Source: Collybiopsis luxurians FD-317 M1 (taxonomy: Eukaryota > Basidiomycota > Agaricomycetes > Agaricales > Omphalotaceae). From it: DNA of 64,000 nt. Below, in pieces: positions 13,072-22,797 of this stretch; within the stretch, counting starts at the first letter, position 1, and every line of letters starts with the position of its first letter. The DNA lies in NCBI GenBank assembly GCA_000827265.1, contig KN834829.1, positions 42,064 to 106,063 of the forward strand. Direction: 5' to 3'. The notes below the pieces were generated by a model that was not told the origin of the DNA, did not search any database, and saw nothing but the letters and a program-made list of their open reading frames with translations. Position numbers and translations under genes: made by a program.

Positions 13072-14648
13072 CTTACGGGGGACGACGCAGATGTTTCGCG
13101 ATCCCTTGGCCTGGAATTCAACAAAGGCTTCTTATAACCATTCTTAGCCGAGAAGGCAAAGCCATCAACCCCATCTAAATTAATTTCGACCTCGATGCGT
13201 AATTCCGGACTGAGCTTTGTCAAGCGAGCCATAGTGTAACGCTCGGGCGAAACGCTCGACTGTATAGATGCCCACGGTCATTAGCTAAGGCAAGGTCCGA
13301 CAGGTTCATATGGATTTGGGAATAGTGTCAATCATTCCATCAATCATAAGCGGATAGATGGATAGACAGACGAGACAGCACCGAGTCAGAACGTTCTGAA
13401 CTCCAAAGAAGAAAATCACAGAGAGGGGGAGCTTGAGACAAGCTTACACACGACGGAATCATGAACAGTCTAGAAGAAGCAAAAAAGGATGGAATGATTG
13501 GCATGGACCTCAAAATGTCTGATCTGATGACCCAGAGTTTGACGGAACGCTGGCTGGAAAGCCCTGAGTCACTTGCGAAGAAGTACTTGGCGCAATCTAC
13601 ACCTACTGGATAACGCGTGTGGTGAGCATGCTCCAGGGCGCATTTTCCATCATGATTTATGCTCGAGACTAGTCCACACCAAGGAAGGTCTGGACTTCCT
13701 TCAAGAAGGGCGAGGATTGGTATCTGACGGCATTTCGCGCATTTCGGCGCCTCGAGGTGATTTTTTTGCAAGGAAGACGCTGATCACAGGAACATACTCG
13801 GTATTGACGATCAATGTCAGAACATCCTGCTGATTCGGACTAACCAAAGAACACCACAGATTTTGGAAGCCACCCCCTGGGACCTTGCAAAACAACGTGA
13901 ATACTCTCATTCGACCGAGATTACTTCGATAATGGGGAAAAGTCTGAGATACAGGCACAGCCAGAACCGGCGGTGATTATGAGATTTAATGAAACCCTCG
14001 GAGAGAACTAAAGCTGGTCGTACGATGTAAGTCCGAAATTTTCAAGAACACCATGAGAGATCATTGGTGATGGACGAAGTCAAGCGTACACCTGCGCATC
14101 AACGTGAAGGAGGGAGAGAAGCTGATAGACTCTTGCTTCGCTGTCATTTGTTTATACACGAATTTCTGCGTAATTCTCGGAAGCCAGTGGTCATATAGCT
14201 ATAATTAGCCAACAACAGGCTCGAATGTCAGAGATATAAAGAGAGGAAACCAAAACTGGTTGACTCTCACTTCGGACTAAGGCTGTCATCCTACACGCGT
14301 CTTACACCGCCATTCCGCATTGCATCGCCAGCAACGAATAGATGAACATGTTAGTTGTGATGCAGACATTGGGACCTGCTGAACAAGCAACCTTATGAGC
14401 CGAACGAGAAAAAAGATGTAGAGTTGCAGAACAAACAGCGGGCCGCCCTGCTTTTTGTTTGGACACGTCAGGGTTCGTTCATGCCGTTACGGTCCGCGTC
14501 GGGAACGGGGTTTAAGGGCGGTCGACGCAAGAAATGACGACACTGCTTTGGTCAGTGTAACTCTCAAGTATTTTTGAGCATAATACTTGGAATGCTTCGC
14601 ACAGGTCTCTGCCACACACCACGTATAACCTAACCGCATACCGCGAAT
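13072..14648. other. Interval with unassigned open frames
   Basis: The longest frames are on the minus strand at 13340-13771 (143 codons) and 13701-13958 (85 codons). They carry no motif I recognise, and no splice pattern joins them convincingly. A promoter for the GFA-type gene presumably lies just before 14649. Confidence 0.3.
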
Positions 14649-15178
14649 ATGTCGACTTACTCCGGCGCTTGCTACTGCGGGGAGATCCAATACAGAATAA
14701 CCCTCGAGTCACCAGACAAAGGAAGGACGAGCATCTGTCATTGCCATAATTGCAAGGTCGGCAAAAATACATCCCGCTCTGTTCAGCGCTCATGTACTTC
14801 GGATCCAGATATTTTTCGGTACCCCCTTTGGCACGACGACAAAGATACCGAAATCAGCATTCGAGATTACATCGGGAAAGACAAAAGAGCATGTTTCGGA
14901 TAATGGCTCGACTCAACTTCATCGTGAATTTTGTGGAACTTGTGGAAGCGGTATTCTGGAATATGGGCAAGAGGCTGCGCCTGAGTGGAGGTACATTGTA
15001 TATGGAACACTAGATGAGAAGGGGCAGGAGGAGCTTCCGCCCAAGGGAGAATTCTTTGGCAAGTACCGAAATCACTGGATGCCCGAAATCCCTGGTCAGT
15101 ATTATCGCTTCATAATGGCTGGGGTACTCGCTGACTGCTTTCCAAGGCCTCTTTCATAAGGAAACGATCAAGGATTGA
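14649..15178 (+). CDS. GFA / Mss4-like zinc-binding protein
   Basis: Three exons, 14649-14756, 14809-15094 and 15147-15178, give a 141-residue protein, the usual size for this family. It starts MSTYSGACYCGEIQYRI. The zinc-ligand motifs are in the expected order: CYCG near residue 8, CHCHNCK near residue 30, and EFCGTCGSGI around residue 76. Between them is GTPFGTTTKIPKSAFEITSG, and the end reads GEFFGKYRNHWMPEIPG. The family is named after bacterial glutathione-dependent formaldehyde-activating enzyme, but most fungal members have no proven reaction. The first intron has a GTCGGC donor, less usual than GTAAGT. The start is the first ATG before the conserved cysteines. The gene is close to the convergent RBR gene at 15479. 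Confidence 0.88.
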
Positions 15179-15478
15179 AGAGACTACTCCTGGTGACGTT
15201 TGAACGAAGTACCTGTATATGCCCTGATTTTTGTATCTCCATAGTACTAAATCTTATTCTCGATAACATTTCCTCCCACTTCATGTTTTGCTCCTGCTCT
15301 TAAACACTGAAGGCCTTCGGAAGCCCCATAATTTTATTCGCAGCCGTAAAGCACTCCCCCCTCTCTCCATAAATGAGCGTCACGGTTCAGAACTCCTCCT
15401 ACCAGGAAAATTCAGGTAATATTCACAAATGTCAAGCTAAACGTCGTATGTACATCCTCTTCTCTCACACATCCGCAA

Positions 15479-16956
15479 TCACATTCGGTTTCTCATGCAC
15501 CTTACGCAGACCATGACATGGCAACGTCTACATTCCTGTAATACATCCAGACATTCGTTCGTCAATCAGAGTAACATACAGAAAACGTCGTCTTACCTTC
15601 AAGAACAACGGCAAAAAATCACCACACTCCTCACACCGGCCTCCTCCTGTCCGATGCAACCACCGATGCGGATCGCAATCATGATTATCCCTCAACTGAT
15701 CCGCCCAAGTCTGAACACGTCTCTGAAACACCATCGGCTGCTCCTGCCTCACCGCCGCACCCCACTCTCGCTCAACCCGACGCGCCGCCGTATCCAACAA
15801 TCTCCCCTCCTCCCACTGCGGACACCGACAATTCTTCCACGGCACCGCGCACAGGTAGCAGAATTCCTGACGACAGAGACACGTCATGTGGTAGCATCCA
15901 TATCGGAGCTCGATGATCCTGCTGCAGCGAGGACAGGTTTGCCAATGTTCTCTCTCGGCGAGAGCTTTCAGCTCGATAAGGGCTGTGTTTTCACCGCAGT
16001 TGCCATTGGGATGGGAACGTTGCTTGCAGAGTTTACACGTCGGCGTGGAACAGTCACTGCAGTGTATGTCTCGACGACCCAAAGAATCGTCCACTTCGGA
16101 TGAGCCGAGGAAGCGAGAGCAAGTTGGGTTGGAGCAGTATACTCTGTGGTTAGGAAGAGTCGAGAATTCACGCGACTTGGCCTCGAACTGCCTACGTATG
16201 TCAGCAGAGAGTAGTCGAAGCACGCTGGTAACATGGAGGGGCTGCTGGCAGCATCGAAGCGGAAACAAGGATTCATCCCCGAGACAAGCCTGAACCAGTT
16301 CCCGGAGGCAATCAAGGCAGTAATGGTGCTCGCAGGTCGCTTTGAAGATGCTCAAAGCTCGGAAACGATCTCCGCAAATGACGCATTCAACCCTAGAATG
16401 CAAGAAGATTATTGGCGTAATTTGAGAAAGCGTTGGCAGAAAACTCGCCGGGTGGAGGTACTAGTACTCGGTCCAGCAGACGAAGAAACGGCCGCTGGAA
16501 CGAGTCGAAAGTCATTACTGGAATCTTCTTCCGAGTCGTCTTCAGTTAGGCTGAAAAACTGGAACATAAGCGGACTTCGAAAAGGTAGTCATTTCGTCAA
16601 ACTTACGTCTCCAAAGCCCGCTGAGCCTCAGTCTTCTCAGGTAGCCTCTGTCCAAGCGAAAGAGCCTCTGCATACCGACGATCATCTACTGCACCGACAT
16701 CTACCGCGCTCAATCTCGACAACACGTCTGTATCGCTGTCAATCGCATCCTGAAGACTGCGGGCCAGTTTTAACGTCTGGACAAGCGCAAGGTTTTCCTG
16801 TTCAAACAGTCTGAATGCGACTTGCTCGTCGGTGAGCAGGGAATCGTCCCGAGCTTTACCCTTGCGGGTCGATGTAATAGCTGAGATATCGTCGAGAGTT
16901 AGCTGCGCGATGAGAAGGGAGGTAAGCGTGTCGGGCTCAGTTTCGACTGAAGCCAT
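15479..16956 (-). CDS. RBR-type E3 ubiquitin ligase (copy A)
   Basis: Exon 1 (16956 to about 16606) begins MASVETEPDTLTSLLIAQL, the helical N-terminus usual in agaric RBR proteins, with QVAFRLFEQEN further on. The main exon (up to about 16391, down to about 15595) carries RING1 (CVICGDRFRALSIF to LRCC), the in-between-RING region (HCSDCSTPTCKLCK) and RING2 (TCPRCSRIIELRYGCYHMTC). The Cys in HMTC is the expected thioester-forming residue of RBR ligases. A further CEECGDFLPLFLK segment is spliced to ECRRCHVMVCVRCMRNRM, ending at the TGA at 15479. At least one more small exon (acidic, about 16560-16450) lies between exon 1 and RING1; its exact donor is uncertain. RBR proteins take ubiquitin from an E2 onto their own cysteine and pass it to a substrate. 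Partner and substrate are unknown. The gene is tandem with copy B. Confidence 0.85.
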
Positions 16957-17540
16957 TCGCGAACTGGATGAGCGCAAAAGGGCGGGAATCTATACACCGC
17001 ATTTACGATGATTTTAAGCAGGGGATCCCGTGAACGAAAATTTGTGGGCGTCCACAGTGCTTTGTAACACCGGAACTGGGCTTAGCGCATGAGGTTAAAA
17101 CTTTACTTCCGCGTCTTGGATTCTTCCCGGTACTGTACGTAGGAATGAGCTAGAAATTCGACAAATAAGTAAATAATTACAATATTTAAAAATGCTGCGC
17201 GTAAAAGTCTAAAGAAAGATACAGTATTTAATGAATAAGTAGATAAATCGGCTGCAAGGAGTCCAAACCGAAAATTAAAAATAGGAATTGTGGGTCATCT
17301 ATCGACGGTGCCATTCCCAAGATAGCAATCTAGTTTCCAATCGAAGACTCATATTTTGGGACCCCCGAAAAAAAAACGGGGTCAAGGTTCCAAGGATAGA
17401 ATAGGATAGGATAGTAAGCTCGTAAACTCAAAACGCTGCGATCCAGGAAAGGTAATTCAAGAAGGCGTCGTATGACCCAACTATAGTGGAATTAAGGAAC
17501 CTTCTTTCCGGCTGACAGTCCCAAACCAAGAATAATCCCA
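16957..17540. other. Intergenic interval between RBR copies A and B
   Basis: No gene. It contains a short GGATA tandem stretch near 17395-17412 and AT-rich sequence. It must hold the promoter of copy A and the 3' end of copy B. Confidence 0.5.
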
Positions 17541-18557
17541 CTAATCCTCACCTCCACCTTGGCAAATACACACTCCTCGCCACTCAGAACCGCAGAGATA
17601 ACAAAACTCTGCTCGACAGCGGCAAATCATGTGATTGCATCCGTGCGTAATCTCGACTATGGCTTTGCATCCAGGACACGTTTGCCACCTTTTCGAGCGA
17701 GCAAGTTCGTGAAGCTCAAGTTCTGCTAGCTCGTCTTCCACTGACATTGATTGACATTCTGATTGATCGGGATGAGCACGTTTTCTGCATAAAGTGCAGA
17801 CAAGCTCGGAGCAAGTGGGACATTGGAACGGTTCTGACTGGCCAAGTTTCGGGGTGTGCGGATCCTGGAGGGAGCTTGATGATCCAAGGAATGACGAACA
17901 TCGAGGATTGGGACAATACACGCGATCCTGAGGAGGAACGTCGAACTCGGAAGCTTTAGCTCGCAAGCGCGCGCCCAAGTTGGAATCAATCCCAAGATAA
18001 TGTTCATCGAGTGATCGAGCCAGGTTCTCCGCAGGTGAACCTAGACTGCGTGGATCTGCGTCAGCGAAGGTGATGGGTTGATCGCAGCACTTTGGAGGGA
18101 ACGTGTTTTCGTTGTGGATGCATGTTTCGATGTATTGCTCCAGACACGAGCCGCAGTAATGATGTTGACAGGAGCATAAACTGAAGAGTTCTTCATTATG
18201 ATTTTCCATACATACGGCACATGTCTTGATCGGTGGCGGTTCCCTGCAGAACATGGTAAGCAGACTTGGATGACTCATAGTGACAGGCGCATACTCTATG
18301 TCTAAATTGGGTGGCCAAATGCCATTGTCACCGCTAGGGGTTGGAGGTTCCTCCTCGAAGTCTCCAATCCCCCCATCATCGTCAGCGGCTGCTAACACCT
18401 GGCTAAACTCCTCTGCCATAAGTTGTAGCGCATAGTCCTCGTCAGATAAAGCATCTCCGGAATCATCAGGTCGTCGAAGCTCGTTTATGTCGTTTAGCGA
18501 AAGCTCCGCTATGAGTAGGGCTGTCTCTCGGTCGATATTTCCTAACAGTGAAGCCAT
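17541..18557 (-). CDS. RBR-type E3 ubiquitin ligase (copy B, intronless)
   Basis: A single open frame of 338 codons. It begins MASLLGNIDRETALLIAELS, the same N-terminal helix as copies A and C, followed by an acidic linker. RING1 runs from CAVCMENHNEELFSLCSCQH to PPKCC, IBR cysteines appear in YCPNPRCSSFLG and CPTCSELVCTLCRKR, and RING2 is TCPGCKAIVEITHGCNHMIC followed by CRAEFCYLCG. The Cys after HMI is the expected catalytic residue. It ends shortly after RING2 and lacks the CEECG tail of copy A. It has no intron, unlike A and C. This could mean a retroposed or intron-lost copy, or simply a different subfamily. It would act in ubiquitin transfer; targets are unknown. Confidence 0.88.
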   Translation of the reverse strand: MASLLGNIDRETALLIAELSLNDINELRRPDDSGDALSDEDYALQLMAEEFSQVLAAADDDGGIGDFEEEPPTPSGDNGIWPPNLDIEYAPVTMSHPSLLTMFCREPPPIKTCAVCMENHNEELFSLCSCQHHYCGSCLEQYIETCIHNENTFPPKCCDQPITFADADPRSLGSPAENLARSLDEHYLGIDSNLGARLRAKASEFDVPPQDRVYCPNPRCSSFLGSSSSLQDPHTPKLGQSEPFQCPTCSELVCTLCRKRAHPDQSECQSMSVEDELAELELHELARSKRWQTCPGCKAIVEITHGCNHMICRCRAEFCYLCGSEWRGVCICQGGGED

Positions 18558-19205
18558 GAAAGAGTGGTAGGCGAAAAGAGTTCAAGCCTCGTCTTTTTAA
18601 TGGCGCCAGGCCGAACGCGAACTTCGTTTTATATCTACACGTTGTGGAGGGACGGCTTACTTCATTGCCATGCAGACCTGACCGCCTGTCCGCAGTAGAA
18701 GAACATCGATTTAGCGTCATAGGAAGATCGAGGGTTCACTCAACCATGAACTGCACCTGGACATGTGAACGTTTCAAATGAGAAACGGACTTGAACTCAA
18801 AGCGAATATATGATCCAAATGCCAACGGGTTTGAGTGCAGTCGCTGAAGTTCAGTGAATCGTAATTAAGTGAGTACATGAAATGCACTGGTGAAATATGC
18901 TTCGCATACCGGTTACTCACGCGTATATGTAAATGCAGGAAAGCAACGAAAACCACCTGAAGATCTTTGCGTCAGCCGGAAGGTTTCGCCAGTTTCCAAA
19001 GAAAAAAATGCAACATCCAGAGCATAATAATTTCTATTTCCTCGATAAAATCATGTTAATCCTGAATGAGACCGAACAGCGGAAAAAATACGCAATCACT
19101 TATCAAGCAAGTCTCAGGTCACACTGTGAATCTTACACCCCTTCCCATCTCTTCAATCAAGGTAAAACGTAGGTACTCATAATCGCTGATAGTTTACTAG
19201 TCCTA
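18558..19205. other. Intergenic interval
   Basis: No supported gene. Promoter of the RBR copy B at one end, 3' region of the CoA-transferase at the other. Confidence 0.5.
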
Positions 19206-20603
19206 TTACTTTTTATCAGTGATTCCCAGCTCCGCCAATATTGCATCATTATGCTCCCCTACAGATGGCACTGGACCCATCCGTACGTCCTCCAAACTAT
19301 CAGCACCAGGAGGCAACGGTGCGGTAACTCGTCCAACCGGGGTTTCTACCTCTGTCCATCGTCTCCTTGCCTTCAGCTGCGGATGATTCCACACCTGGCT
19401 CATCTCATTAACACTGGCATTCGCAATCCCCGCTTTCTCCAACCTCTCGATAGCCTCTCCCGCTGTGAGCAAGGAGAAAACATCACAAATGATCGTCTTC
19501 AGCACCTCACGGTGCTGTGAGCGAAGCATACTATTGCAGAATCTGGGATCAACGGCAACAGATGCATCGCCCAAGACTTCAATACAAAATCTCGCCCATT
19601 CGCGTTCATTTTGAACACTGAGCATCACGGACCTGCCGTCTCCGGTTTCAAACGGTCCGTAGGGGTAGATAGAGGCATGCGAGGCTCCAGTGGGCTTCAA
19701 ACCATCGGCACCTTCAAAGGCATAGTAAAGAGGAAAGCCCATCCATTCGACCATGGATTCCAGCATAGATATGTCGATCTTGCATCCACGGCCGGTCTTC
19801 TCTCTTTTGATCAATGCAGCAAGAATACTGGAATACGCATACATAGCGGAAGCAATATCCGCAATGGCGATGCCAACTTTAACTGGTTCAGACTCCGTAC
19901 CCGTAACAGAGAGTACACCGGCTTCGCTCTGTACGAGTAGATCATAGGCCTTTTTGTGCCGATAGGGACCATCAGGTCCGTATCCGGAGATGTTGCATAC
20001 AATGAGCGATGGGTGGTACTCCCGCAGGACATCATATGAGAGACCCATGCGATCTGTAGCACCAGGAGCGAGATTTTGCACCAGAACGTCTGAGCGCTCG
20101 AGAAGCTTCTTCACCACAGACATGTCCTGGGGATCTTTGAGATCGAGGGCTAGGCTTTCTTTGGAACGGTTGGTCCAAACAAAGTGTGAAGCCATGCCCT
20201 TCACCTTCGTGTCATAGTGTCGCGCAAAATCGCCCTCCCCGCGCCGTTCGATTTTTATGACCCTTGCTCCTAGTTCTGCCAGCTGGCGAGTACAAAATGG
20301 ACCTGCAATTGCTTGCTCTAAGCTGACTACTGTAATACCATTTAGAGGGAGAGGATCTGACGTGTGGACTTCCGTACTGAAGGATTGTAGGGGAACACGT
20401 AACCCATTTCGTCCATAATGATGTAAAACGTCAAGTGATCTGGGCAAGATGACTTTTGATGCAAGGGCACCTTTAAAAGAATTGCAAGCTCCTACTTTCG
20501 CAAACATGGTTAGTGGAAAGCTGGCAACGGCATCAGTCACAAGATATAATCCATCGTAGCGCTTGATGCTTTTCGGCAAAATATTTCGTAGTACCCGGCC
20601 CAC
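19206..20603 (-). CDS. Class III CoA-transferase (CaiB/BaiF family)
   Basis: One open frame of 465 codons. After an N-terminal extension of about 85 residues that looks like a mitochondrial leader, the family fold begins PLNGITVVSLEQAIAGPFC and continues with QLAELGARVIKIERRGEGD. NRSKESLALDLKDPQ, SDVLVQNLAPGATDRMGL and SGYGPDGPYRHKKAYDLLVQ are all family landmarks; the Asp in AYDLL is the expected catalytic residue that forms the acyl intermediate. The end matches the family (RRWTEVETPVGRVTAP). Such enzymes move CoA between carboxylic acids; close eukaryotic relatives act on glutaryl/succinyl-CoA, but the substrate here is not determined. There are no introns, unlike most neighbours. The start used is the first ATG; an internal Met near residue 33 is possible. 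Confidence 0.9.
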   Translation of the reverse strand: MGRVLRNILPKSIKRYDGLYLVTDAVASFPLTMFAKVGACNSFKGALASKVILPRSLDVLHHYGRNGLRVPLQSFSTEVHTSDPLPLNGITVVSLEQAIAGPFCTRQLAELGARVIKIERRGEGDFARHYDTKVKGMASHFVWTNRSKESLALDLKDPQDMSVVKKLLERSDVLVQNLAPGATDRMGLSYDVLREYHPSLIVCNISGYGPDGPYRHKKAYDLLVQSEAGVLSVTGTESEPVKVGIAIADIASAMYAYSSILAALIKREKTGRGCKIDISMLESMVEWMGFPLYYAFEGADGLKPTGASHASIYPYGPFETGDGRSVMLSVQNEREWARFCIEVLGDASVAVDPRFCNSMLRSQHREVLKTIICDVFSLLTAGEAIERLEKAGIANASVNEMSQVWNHPQLKARRRWTEVETPVGRVTAPLPPGADSLEDVRMGPVPSVGEHNDAILAELGITDKK

Positions 20604-20959
20604 TTGTACCTCCGAAACTTTCCTACTAAAGAAATGTTTCTGATCCGAACAATTCTCTTCGATTTCGTGTATGCATGCATCAAACTGTAAGTAAACGGCA
20701 TCAGAACAGCATTTTTCTTTCAGCGTATACGATCAAGTGCGAAAGACGCTCATACTAAGTGTCTTCGAAAAGGCGATAATGCTTAGTTTGACCATTAATG
20801 GGGTCTATATAGCAACAGTATGACCTATTATGACGGACCGTGATATAGTCTGGTCGGCCCGAGACTTCCCTTGGTGACTTGATGCTGATCAAGAGATGGA
20901 TAAGGCAATGCTCCTTCGTGGAAATAGGAAAGAGGAAAGGCAGAGTCCTGTGAAGGACT
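20604..20959. other. Upstream region of the CoA-transferase
   Basis: No gene seen. It lies between the CoA-transferase start and the end of the retroelement. Confidence 0.4.
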
Positions 20960-21192
20960 ATGTCAAATCCTAGTTTCGAGGGTTTTTTGGCTGGGGCTTG
21001 TCCCCGCGCAGGCCCACCCGTGGATGCCGGTGCCCGGACATCCCAGACAGAGCGAAGCTCACTAACAAGGGCGCCGGCAGAGGGTGGTGCCTGGAAAACC
21101 CAAACAGAGCTGAGCTCGTTTACATTATGTAGGACAAATACAGTTGTATTGTATGAAATGGAAGTAGTAGTTACAGAAATGTATGTAGCTAA

Positions 21193-22797
21193 TTAGAGTT
21201 CGAATTCGGTAATATTGTAGCCACGGATACAGTGATCAATGAGGGAATCAGGTATTTTATTAGCTTTGCGGAAGTCATCGAGGGTTTGTTTGAGACGATT
21301 GAGTTGATTGGGGGAGTATGCTTTGAAAACATGAGCGGGAATGATATCTTGGAAACGTCGCCAGTATATAAGAAAAGCCATAGAAGTCCATCCTCCGATA
21401 GCGGCCACAACTTCAGGGGGAACACCAGCGATAAGCAGTTCTACGGCACCGCCGATGCGGAAACTATGACCGTGTACATGTTTGAGCTTGGCTGCCTTCC
21501 AGATCTTGTCACAAAAGGCTAGGAAGGTGGATTTTACCATATGTTGGGGTTTGCCATGCTCATCGATGTAGCTGAAGAAAGAGAAGTTGTCTGGGATATC
21601 AGCGTTGGCTTCAAGGTGTTTGGAGAGTGCATGAAAAGGGCAAAAAGTGGCAAGAATACCATTTTGCGCAGTCGCAACAACTGTGGCACCTTTGTCTTTG
21701 GTGGTCTTAGTCCAGGGAATGAGGAAAGAAAGGGCTTTGGGTGAGTTGTCAGGATGGAAGGACTGGGTGATGTGGGTGCTGCGAGTGACATGGTATTCCG
21801 GGTCAAAGCGTTGGGAAGAGGGGACAGTGAGTTCACTGAGGCGGCGGCAGCCCCAAAATGCAGTACATGCCACAGCCCAAATGGCGCAGTGGAAAGGTAT
21901 AGAAAAATCGAGGGCAAAGAAAAGAGCCAGGATATGAGAGAGTGTGATAGGATTGCATGCTGGTCTACGATTGTGGGCACCAGCTATTCTAGCCCCAGCC
22001 TGAGTGAACCGTATGCGCCGAGAGTCCAAAGGCCAGGGGGCTTCATGGTAATCATGCCATGCTCGTAGACCTGAAAGCCAGTTCTTTACGCAGGAGCCTG
22101 AAACTTCACCCATGTAATGGCCAATAAAACCAATAATGAGTTGGTCATCGGCAGGCATGCGCTTGTCTTCAGGGATGCCCATATTGTCACAGAATTGGTT
22201 GAAATGAAGAACACCGGCGGCATAACTAGAAAGAGTATTGTCCGCTAGAGCTGTGATCATGGCTTTTTCGCCGAGTTCAATAATATCTGGGGGGTACTCT
22301 TTAGCATGATCGTTGCGTTTGGAGATAGCATAGGGTGTGAGCCAAGCATGGAGTTGGTCTTGCGCGTGGACAGAAGGGTGTAGACTATTGGGGCATATGG
22401 AGTTGCTGGCTTTGGCATTGCGGGAAGCTGGTAAAGCTGGAAGCCGAGCAGGCTGGCAAGGGCAGGGGGTAGAGAAAGAATATGTTGAGGAGGGGACAGG
22501 GTGTGGGTTGATACATGGAACTGGGCTGCTGGTCTTTATGTTGGTGAGGATCTGGTGGCGGAGAGGTGTGCGTAGGGAAACAGGAATGGGTATGGGAATT
22601 TGCTTGGCAGAGACCAAAGTATTAATGTGAGAAAGAATAGAATTACGGAGAGCATTTTTGCCAAGAGAGATTTTAGCCGACAATGTGCGCAGTTCATCAT
22701 GGCTAGCACCAGAACTGTCTGGCGTGGAAATATTATTGGAGCTAGAGACTGGGTTAGAAATAACAATAATAAGAAAGGGGGGCAGGTACCTAAACAT
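21193..22797 (-). CDS. Tyrosine recombinase of the DIRS-like element
   Basis: An open frame of about 534 codons from the ATG at 22797; the same frame is open further upstream to 22911. A Pro-rich N-terminal half is followed by the SAM-like core-binding domain (NTLSSYAAGVLHFNQFCDNM). The catalytic domain has the first Arg in FWGCRRLSELTVP, the His-x-x-Arg pair in HGHSFRIGGA and the Tyr in WTSMAFLIYWRRFQD. These are the R-HxxR-Y residues of tyrosine recombinases. The ATG at 22797 overlaps the stop codon of the RNase H frame (22790-22792), so translation may be coupled to it. The frame is open with all catalytic residues, so the protein may be active. Confidence 0.85.
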   Translation of the reverse strand: MFRYLPPFLIIVISNPVSSSNNISTPDSSGASHDELRTLSAKISLGKNALRNSILSHINTLVSAKQIPIPIPVSLRTPLRHQILTNIKTSSPVPCINPHPVPSSTYSFSTPCPCQPARLPALPASRNAKASNSICPNSLHPSVHAQDQLHAWLTPYAISKRNDHAKEYPPDIIELGEKAMITALADNTLSSYAAGVLHFNQFCDNMGIPEDKRMPADDQLIIGFIGHYMGEVSGSCVKNWLSGLRAWHDYHEAPWPLDSRRIRFTQAGARIAGAHNRRPACNPITLSHILALFFALDFSIPFHCAIWAVACTAFWGCRRLSELTVPSSQRFDPEYHVTRSTHITQSFHPDNSPKALSFLIPWTKTTKDKGATVVATAQNGILATFCPFHALSKHLEANADIPDNFSFFSYIDEHGKPQHMVKSTFLAFCDKIWKAAKLKHVHGHSFRIGGAVELLIAGVPPEVVAAIGGWTSMAFLIYWRRFQDIIPAHVFKAYSPNQLNRLKQTLDDFRKANKIPDSLIDHCIRGYNITEFEL

